In this document: positions 58,358-64,000 of the stretch, piece after piece
Position numbering within the stretch: the stretch's first letter is position 1
How the letters are laid out: each line of letters begins with the position of its first letter
Made by a program: the position numbers and the translations under genes
The notes under the pieces: model-generated
The model's database searches: none
Told to the model about the DNA's origin: nothing
Seen by the model: the letters and a program-made list of their open reading frames with translations, nothing else
Assembly (NCBI GenBank): GCA_032871835.1
Contig: CM065296.1
Location: forward strand, 59,228,186-59,292,185
DNA: 64,000 bases
Source: Dipteronia dyeriana
Taxonomy: Eukaryota > Streptophyta > Magnoliopsida > Sapindales > Sapindaceae
Direction of reading: 5' to 3'

Positions 58358-59270
58358 TGATGAGAATTAAGAAGCATCACCAAAGGAACCATTGCATGTT
58401 CCAATTGGGCCAATTAAAAGGAGGTAAGAGGATCAAAGAAGCATTAAATGATGGGCTGATTCCGAGTTGTGAAAGTCCAAATTCGGCCCATATGAAGACC
58501 AAATCCGGGCTGAACTTCGTGGACCTCTACAGAGAGCATCTGAAGTCAGATTTTCTATTATAATATTTTTTCGGAAAGTCCAAAACAATCTCTACAAATT
58601 TTATGAGACCCCGTCCTCCGAAACAGATCACAACAAGTCCAAATAAAGAGTTGAGCTGAGCAGTGCGAATTTCAGAATATTTCCTATTTTTTTGGGCGAC
58701 GTATGGTTGGAGGAGGATCCAATTTCAGTATATTTCCTACTTCAACATATTCCCTATTTTATATATATTCCCCAAATAAAGAGTTGATTTGTTTCCCGAA
58801 TTCAATTTTCCAAATAAGGAACAAATCAACTAGTTGCTAGTTTTTAGTCTTTAGTTGTTTCCTAAATTTGTTAGCATTTATTTTCCTAAATTGTAAGGCA
58901 TTAATTGCCTAATATTTATTCCCTTTTAGGTCTTAGATATTTTTAGTATAAAAGGGACCAATTGATGTAATTTGAGAATAGACTGGAATTGAAATAAATT
59001 TGAGAGAATTTTCTCTTTGGTTCTTCATAGAACTTGTGAACTTATCAAGGTTCTACGTTGTGGCATTCAAACCTTGACTTATCACTCACCTTCTTTCTTA
59101 TTCTTGAGTGTGGCATTTACAACTTTCTTGATACCGTTGGTTCTTACCTCTTTATAGGTAACGGGTCGCGGTCCGATAATATTCTTGTTTAAAAACTTGA
59201 AATTAGAAAATGATCCTTCGTTACCATATATTGGTTCCGGGTCTCACTGCTCTTGGTGAGGTTCATATCA
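58358..59270 (+). repeat. Element E 3' LTR
   Basis: Partner of 56198-57133; same termini. Target duplication CTATG follows. Confidence 0.93.
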
Positions 59271-59275
59271 CTATG

Positions 59276-59813
59276 CTATATAATCGTACTCATTGATAGC
59301 TCAAATGATAACACTTGCAACCATAAGTCTATCATTTATCTCAGGATTGAGATAGACTCTCCGATTGTCTTCAAATGAAAACTTTTATCCATTGACGGTT
59401 CTAGATAAAGTATTTCATTGTGATCCAATTCAATGCACCCAGTGCACTAGATTCTTTTGTCCAAAGACACCACACTTTGATGATTTTAGACTCATCATAA
59501 CGCATTTGTTCCCACTCAAATGCTTGCAAAAGAAACTACAATTTTAACAAGATAAAGATGCCCAACCTCTTATCTTAAGTTGTGAATATTATTCAAGACT
59601 AACTAAAGAATTGTGTCTACCTCATACATATCTAGATGTATGAACAATTCTTCTTTTCTCATAGTTTTTTGACCTTATGATTATTTACTTTTGACAATTA
59701 TAATAATTAAACTATAAATGTTTTAAGATTTGTTAAACTAGAAATCACTTTATTTATATGAAAAGATTGTCAAATACATTATTACACTCTAGCTATCGAG
59801 CATAATCCCAACA
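59276..59813 (-). repeat. Element C 5' LTR, part 3
   Basis: Final part of the LTR after element E, ending CATAATCCCAACA at 59813. Together the three parts match the 3' LTR 36666-38839. Confidence 0.92.
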
Positions 59814-59842
59814 TAACTTTAATCAAGTTATCTAGTGCATTA

Positions 59843-60170
59843 GGGAGGGAAATCAGGTTGCAGACGCTCTTTCTAAGCATGCTTTGGGGTTAGAGGTCGA
59901 TTCGTGGTAGGCAAACTCCCCGTTTTTTTGCTCTTTATTGGTTGACAATGATTGCATGGGTAGGGAGTCTTTTAGTTTTTCTTGATGTTTTTTGTTTTTA
60001 TGGCCTGCGTGCCAATGTTTTTGTTAGGATTGTTTCCTTTGGTTTTTATGTTTTTCTAGTGTTTGTTACTCTTCATTTTATTTATTGATGGATACTGCCT
60101 TGGGGTTTTTCAGCATATGATCGCTTGTGATGCTTTTTCCCTCTAGGTCAGTCCAATTTTATCAAAAAAA
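59843..60170 (+). mobile_element. 5'-truncated LINE (L1-type) 3' end
   Basis: It has a short C-terminal RNase H remnant (REGNQVADALSKHALGLEV, stop TAG 59908-59910), a 3' UTR and an A-tail (60164-60172). An 18-bp direct repeat flanks it, AAGTTATCTAGTGCATTA at 59825-59842 and at 60171-60188 with one mismatch. The uninterrupted site is seen in the element D leader near 41815. Plant L1-type LINEs often end in such an RNase H domain, and 5' truncation with a long target duplication is typical of target-primed insertion. Confidence 0.9.
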
Positions 60171-60904
60171 AAGTTGTCTAGTGCATTAACTAGTTCATTA
60201 TTAGAAACAACTTATAATTCACTAATAAATTACTTATGATTTTTAACTATTAAAAATCTAATCTATTAGTCAATAATCTAAGCCTTTGTAAACTATTTAC
60301 TAAGGTCAGATTATTATGTTAATGTTTACCAAGTTTTAACTAAAAACTCTAACACTTTATTCGGTTCATTTATTATTTCATAATTAATCAAATTAATCCT
60401 AATAAATGACCCTATTAATCTAACTTCTTAAACACTTTAATAACTAGATTAATATTAATGAGAATTACCAAGTTTTTTAACCATTAAAAAATTAATCTCA
60501 TTTTCATAGCCAATTTATGTATATTGCTCATTTTAATCACATTAAAAAAAAAACCTAAAAATCAACCTATGATGCATGTATGACTTATCAAATATATTTG
60601 TGTAGGCACATCTAATCTAAATGACATAGTATGCATGACAATGCTTTTATCATCACATAATATAAAGTGTACATTAATTGACCGAGTACTATGAATTATT
60701 TAACCTTAAAAAAATTGAAATCTAAAATTACAAAATACCCCCAAGGAATTCCTCGATCTTCTTGTAATTTTCGAGTTTTCCAGTCTCTTCAGGTTACTCC
60801 GATCCATCTCTTGAATCCAAACCATGAAATCTACACCGAACAGTTCTTCTTGTTTTTCCAAGTCTTTGTTTACAGGTTACAGTTTTTTTTACAATACAAT
60901 AACA

Positions 60905-60948
60905 GTAAAAATAAAAAAAATAAAAAAAATAAAAAAAATAAAAAAATA
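60905..60948. repeat. (A7T)n low-complexity run
   Basis: About five units of AAAAAAAT in the element B leader. It causes a spurious Lys/Asn- or Phe/Tyr-rich frame. Confidence 0.85.
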
Positions 60949-61125
60949 TTATATAACCCGTAAACCCTAAATCCATAGTACCATATAATTAACGATCAAT
61001 CATGTTTTTACAAATTAAAAAAAAACTAATATACATACAAAAACATCGTACAGTAATTTTAAACAGTGCCTCCACAATCATACATACAAAAGCATTGAAA
61101 CAATTTCTTGTTCTAAAAAATAAAT

Positions 61126-61141
61126 TGGCTCTTATACCAAT
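61126..61141 (-). other. Element B primer-binding site
   Basis: Minus strand ATTGGTATAAGAGCCA, one base off the initiator-Met type TGGTATCAGAGCC, abutting the 5' LTR. Confidence 0.88.
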
Positions 61142-63224
61142 TGATGGAACCCTATTCACCGGTCACACAGCGGAATTAGGTTTTAAATTTTTTTAATACA
61201 GATCGCAAACGATCTGGGACCAGTGAATTTTGGATCGTAATTTTATGGAACTAATACATATCAATTATTACAATAATAATTAAACATGTATTTACAGGAA
61301 ATTGTAATTAATATATTTAGAATAAGAAAATAAAATCATACTAACGTTTGGAGGCTCCTTCGCTTTTCGATATGCTCCTGGTCTGTACCACTGATTTTCC
61401 TCACTATGTACCGGAACTGATAACTGCTTGTGGGCGCTCACGGTCTCAGGAACTTGAATGAAGGATGTAAAGAAGAAGCACAAAATAAATCTTTTTTTCT
61501 TTTGGTTGCCTATTTAACACTTGCACATCTTTTTCTTTTAAATTCTCTCACGTACACACCTCTGCACAATCTAAGTCAATGGTGCGCGTGTATCAGTGTG
61601 TATATCTCACGCACATAGCCATTGCGTCTCATACAAAAAACAATTTGAACTGATGTGTGTCTTTTAAAGAAGTTTCACATACTAGTACAAAAACTCAATT
61701 AAACAAAGATCACACTTGCATTAACAATTGATGTGTTTTGCTCTCTGTTTTTTTTTTTGCTTGTTTGATATCTTCTATTTCATCAAAACTTTGATTCGTT
61801 TTTTTTTCTAAAAAAATATAACATATATCACATATATATTTAACTTTTAAAAAATCTGATAAAACCTTTATTTGATTTTTGAAAACTTTCAAATAAAAAA
61901 TATCTCATATCTTTTATTTAAAAATAATTAAAAAATTAATTTTTAATTTATACATTGTAAATTCAATTTCAAATATTTAATAAAATAAATAATCATATTA
62001 TCTTATTCAATCAAATATCAACTAACATCCTCAATTTAGTGATTAATAACATAATTAAATGATCTTATTATTTAATTTATTTAATCACCATTACTCATTA
62101 ATTAAATAATCTCATTATTTAATTAATTTCTGAATAAATACGTGTCACTTTTGTAAAACAATTAATTGGACAATCTAATTAATTAACCGTAAAACTTGTT
62201 ACCTAAATCGATTGAGCTAGCAAGGGGTTCTAATGTACCCACAGTATTTTGAGCTCCAATAATCTTTGGAATCATTAATTAAACTCTTTAATTAATAATC
62301 CTTAATTATTAACTTCGGTGTTATTCCACTAAAAACCTGAAGCTTTCGAAGATGTATTCTCTCAACTGCAGACGCTTTTACATAGACTGATACAACTCGG
62401 TGTCCATCAATATTGCTATTACACATGGTGTGATCATCCACAGTAGTTCATAATTAGAGTTGGGTCATAATGTTAGTTATACCCCTCTAATTACATATAT
62501 CCTTTAAGTACCGTTGATTCTCAAATGGACAATAAATCCTTTTTCATCACGAAATTAGAGAGCGCTCATATTGTCTATTCCCTGAATCAACCCTTAAGGG
62601 AACTACCATATACATCTCACAAGAAGGAGTGGATTCCATTATTGTGTACAAACCTTTTCAGCCACAAGCCAAACCGCAATCCCAACATACAAAGCATATT
62701 GATCAGGAACTGCATCTGACCTCACCCACGAAATATCAAAGGTCACGATCTAACCTAAAGGAGTCGATAAGACACTCATGATTAAGATCACCCATATATA
62801 GCCATCATTAGTTGATATATATGAATCTCATCGGTAAACGGATCTTGATGAGAGATTCGTTTAGTTCATGGCCCAGTCCTATATGATCACATCATACAAG
62901 GTGCCTCCATTCCCATATCTCATATGAATGATTCAGGATCGAATCACTATATATTATAGAATGGACCGTAACTATAAATTAACCATAAATAAAGTACCCA
63001 ACTTTAGTTGTTATCTATAGACTCTTTAGATTGCACGTCTCTCACTGTATCCATTTGTATATGACACTCATATACACAGTTTGAGATTACATCTCGTAAT
63101 CTTCGATGTTAAATATATGCATAAGTTATAAAATAAACAACACAACAAGAATGAATTAAACTTTTCTTTTATTTATTTCATAAATCCATTTACAAATTAC
63201 ATCTTTAGGGCATAAATCCTAACA
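61142..63224 (-). repeat. Element B 5' LTR
   Basis: Begins TGATGGAACCCTATTCACC and ends GGCATAAATCCTAACA. It is intact and 2083 bp long. The partner LTR is split by element G (5985-6869 and 28573-29792). ATATC follows at 63225-63229. Confidence 0.92.
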
Positions 63225-63229
63225 ATATC

Positions 63230-63310
63230 CTCTATGGTTATTAAGTCGATTATTATTATTATTTTTTTAAATAGTTAAATCCCTTCCTCTGCGTGACTCT
63301 GGGTCTTACA
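63230..63310 (+). repeat. Element F 5' LTR, right end
   Basis: After element B the outer LTR resumes and ends TCTGCGTGACTCTGGGTCTT then ACA, aligning with the family-1 LTR end (GCGTGACCGGTGAACGGGGTT). It directly abuts a primer site. Confidence 0.7.
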
Positions 63311-63326
63311 ATTGGTATTAGTGTCC
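63311..63326 (+). other. Element F primer-binding site
   Basis: ATTGGTATTAGTGTCC, a worn initiator-Met type site. It shows F is in plus orientation and that its internal region extends past the right edge. Confidence 0.7.
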
Positions 63327-64000
63327 TAGCATGATATGTTCGAATAAACCATTCTTTCTTCTTGATTAATTGCATGTATATATTTGTAAGCACAATCTAA
63401 TGAATGTATGATGTTTTAATTTTTTTAAAAGCATAATTGATAGTTAATTGTATGATACGGTGGGTTTTAGGGGTTTTGGATAATAATTGTAATATTATTT
63501 TTTGTGATGAAATATTAATTCTGGGTTGTAATTTTTTTATGTGCTGTAATTTTTTTAATTGATGTAAATCGATGATCCGGAAAACAAACCACACCGCTGT
63601 GCAAATCTGGTGCGTACACACGCAATAGCGCATGCGTAAGTGTTGCACAATGCACTGTTGTGATTCTAGGTGTGCACAACTTACAACACATGCAGTTGTG
63701 CACAATGCACAAAAAATAGATGTGCAATTGTTTGTGCAACACACTCCTTCAACAAACAATGTATATAATATAAATTATGTACACTCGCACAACATACGTG
63801 CAACATACATATTATATAGTGGAAATTGAAGGAAATGACCCTTTTCAATATTTAGTTTCTAGGAAATAGCCCATTGGTAAAAATATTGCACTTTTAGCCT
63901 TTTTAGCAACCATATTTACCACATTGCCATTTAAAACCTCTCACCTAGAATTTCCCTCAGTACCCTCTTTTAATATTTTAATCAAAATAACGTGTTCAAG
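63327..64000 (+). other. Element F leader, or unassigned sequence
   Basis: No gene seen. 63595-63760 is dense in GTGCA and TGCAC motifs (TGTGCACAA, GTGCACAATGCAC) in both orientations, while the rest is AT-rich. If F resembles elements B and D, this is non-coding leader before gag, which would lie outside the window. Confidence 0.45.

Larger units (their letters stand above)
56198..59270 (+). mobile_element. Element E: short gag-protease-only gypsy-type LTR retrotransposon
   Basis: LTRs 56198-57133 (936 bp) and 58358-59270 (913 bp), TGATGAG...CATATCA, with perfect target duplication CTATG (56193-56197, 59271-59275). A primer site follows the left LTR and a purine tract precedes the right LTR. 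The internal region is only 1224 bp and codes for a gag stub and protease; RT, RNase H and integrase are absent. It is therefore non-autonomous. The first ~215 bp of the LTRs differ at about nine positions by eye, so it is not very recent. Confidence 0.95.
36666..59813 (-). mobile_element. Element C: family-2 Ty1/Copia retrotransposon inserted in the element B leader
   Basis: Minus orientation: 5' LTR in three parts (59813-59276, 56197-55241, 53276-52584; about 2188 bp together), primer site 52583-52570, leader, gag-pol 51170-48630 and 40092-38854, 3' LTR 38839-36666 (2174 bp). Flanks TAAAT (36661-36665) and TAACT (59814-59818) form a target duplication with one mismatch. Joining the flanks restores the sequence seen uninterrupted in element D at about 41825-41845. 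It was later hit by element D, a family-1 solo LTR and element E. Confidence 0.93.
59814..61125 (-). other. Element B leader, primer-proximal part
   Basis: Non-coding, interrupted by a LINE fragment (59843-60170). From 60189 to about 60540 it matches the reverse complement of the element D leader; 60540-61125 is the segment deleted in element D. An (A7T)n run lies at about 60905-60948. Confidence 0.8.
5985..63224 (-). mobile_element. Element B: family-1 Ty1/Copia retrotransposon, host of most nested insertions
   Basis: In minus orientation it reads: 5' LTR 63224-61142, primer site 61141-61126, leader 61125-59814 and 36665-36055, gag-pol 36054-33750 and 31379-29807, 3' LTR 29792-28573 and 6869-5985. 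With insertions removed the LTRs are about 2083 and 2105 bp. Flanks are ATAAC on the left and ATATC on the right, an imperfect 5-bp target duplication. It sits inside LTR F. It was later hit by the Tat element G, a family-2 solo LTR, element C and a LINE fragment. Gag-pol is broken by stops, so it cannot be autonomous. Confidence 0.9.

Noticed and set aside
58315..58563. 82-codon open frame across the polypurine tract and into the element E 3' LTR
   Set aside because: It crosses the purine tract and LTR boundary and matches no family; it is chance openness.

Overview
This is nuclear DNA from a flowering plant, most likely a eudicot. It is AT-rich, and almost all of it is retrotransposon DNA of plant lineages: Ty1/Copia elements with initiator-Met tRNA primer sites, a Ty3/gypsy element of the Tat lineage, a gag-protease-only gypsy derivative and a 5'-truncated LINE. 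The only host gene I can support is at the left edge: the first four coding exons of an R3H-domain protein gene on the minus strand (2299-2942), running off the left side. No RNA gene or CRISPR array was found, and no viral or toxin gene was recognised.

Layout: 1-2298 is non-coding or intronic, 2299-2942 holds R3H exons 4 to 1, and 2943-4340 holds the 5' UTR/promoter and an intergenic stretch with a 62-bp minisatellite. From 4341 to 63310 everything is one stack of insertions inside insertions. The outermost layer is a diverged Copia LTR on the plus strand (element F: 4341-5984, resuming 63230-63310, with its primer site at 63311). F was split by Copia element B (minus, 5985-63224). B was then hit by: (1) a Tat gypsy element G in its 3' LTR (minus, 6870-28567, target duplication ATCAT); (2) a family-2 Copia solo LTR in its pol (31380-33749, duplication AATGG); (3) family-2 Copia element C in its leader (minus, 36666-59813, duplication TAAAT/TAACT); (4) a LINE 3' end in its leader (59843-60170). 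G was hit by family-2 Copia element A (minus, 10717-20497). C was hit by family-1 Copia element D (plus, 40093-48629), a family-1 solo LTR (53277-55235, duplication ACACC) and the short gypsy derivative E (56198-59270, duplication CTATG). The deepest nesting is four levels (F>B>G>A, and F>B>C>D or E).

How the parts relate: families 1 (B, D and one solo LTR; F is a distant relative) and 2 (A, C and one solo LTR) are two Copia families with LTRs of about 2.1-2.3 kb. All gag-pol genes are broken. A and C share the same premature gag stop and the same deletion of the protease active-site motif, which points to a defective source element moved by proteins supplied in trans. G carries the Tat-lineage antisense ORF, which A interrupts, and a 194-bp higher-order tandem repeat between pol and that ORF. 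E keeps only a gag stub and protease. I found no unknown enzyme system. The unusual content lies in the nesting, the antisense ORF, the satellite-like repeat and the signs of trans-mobilised defective elements.
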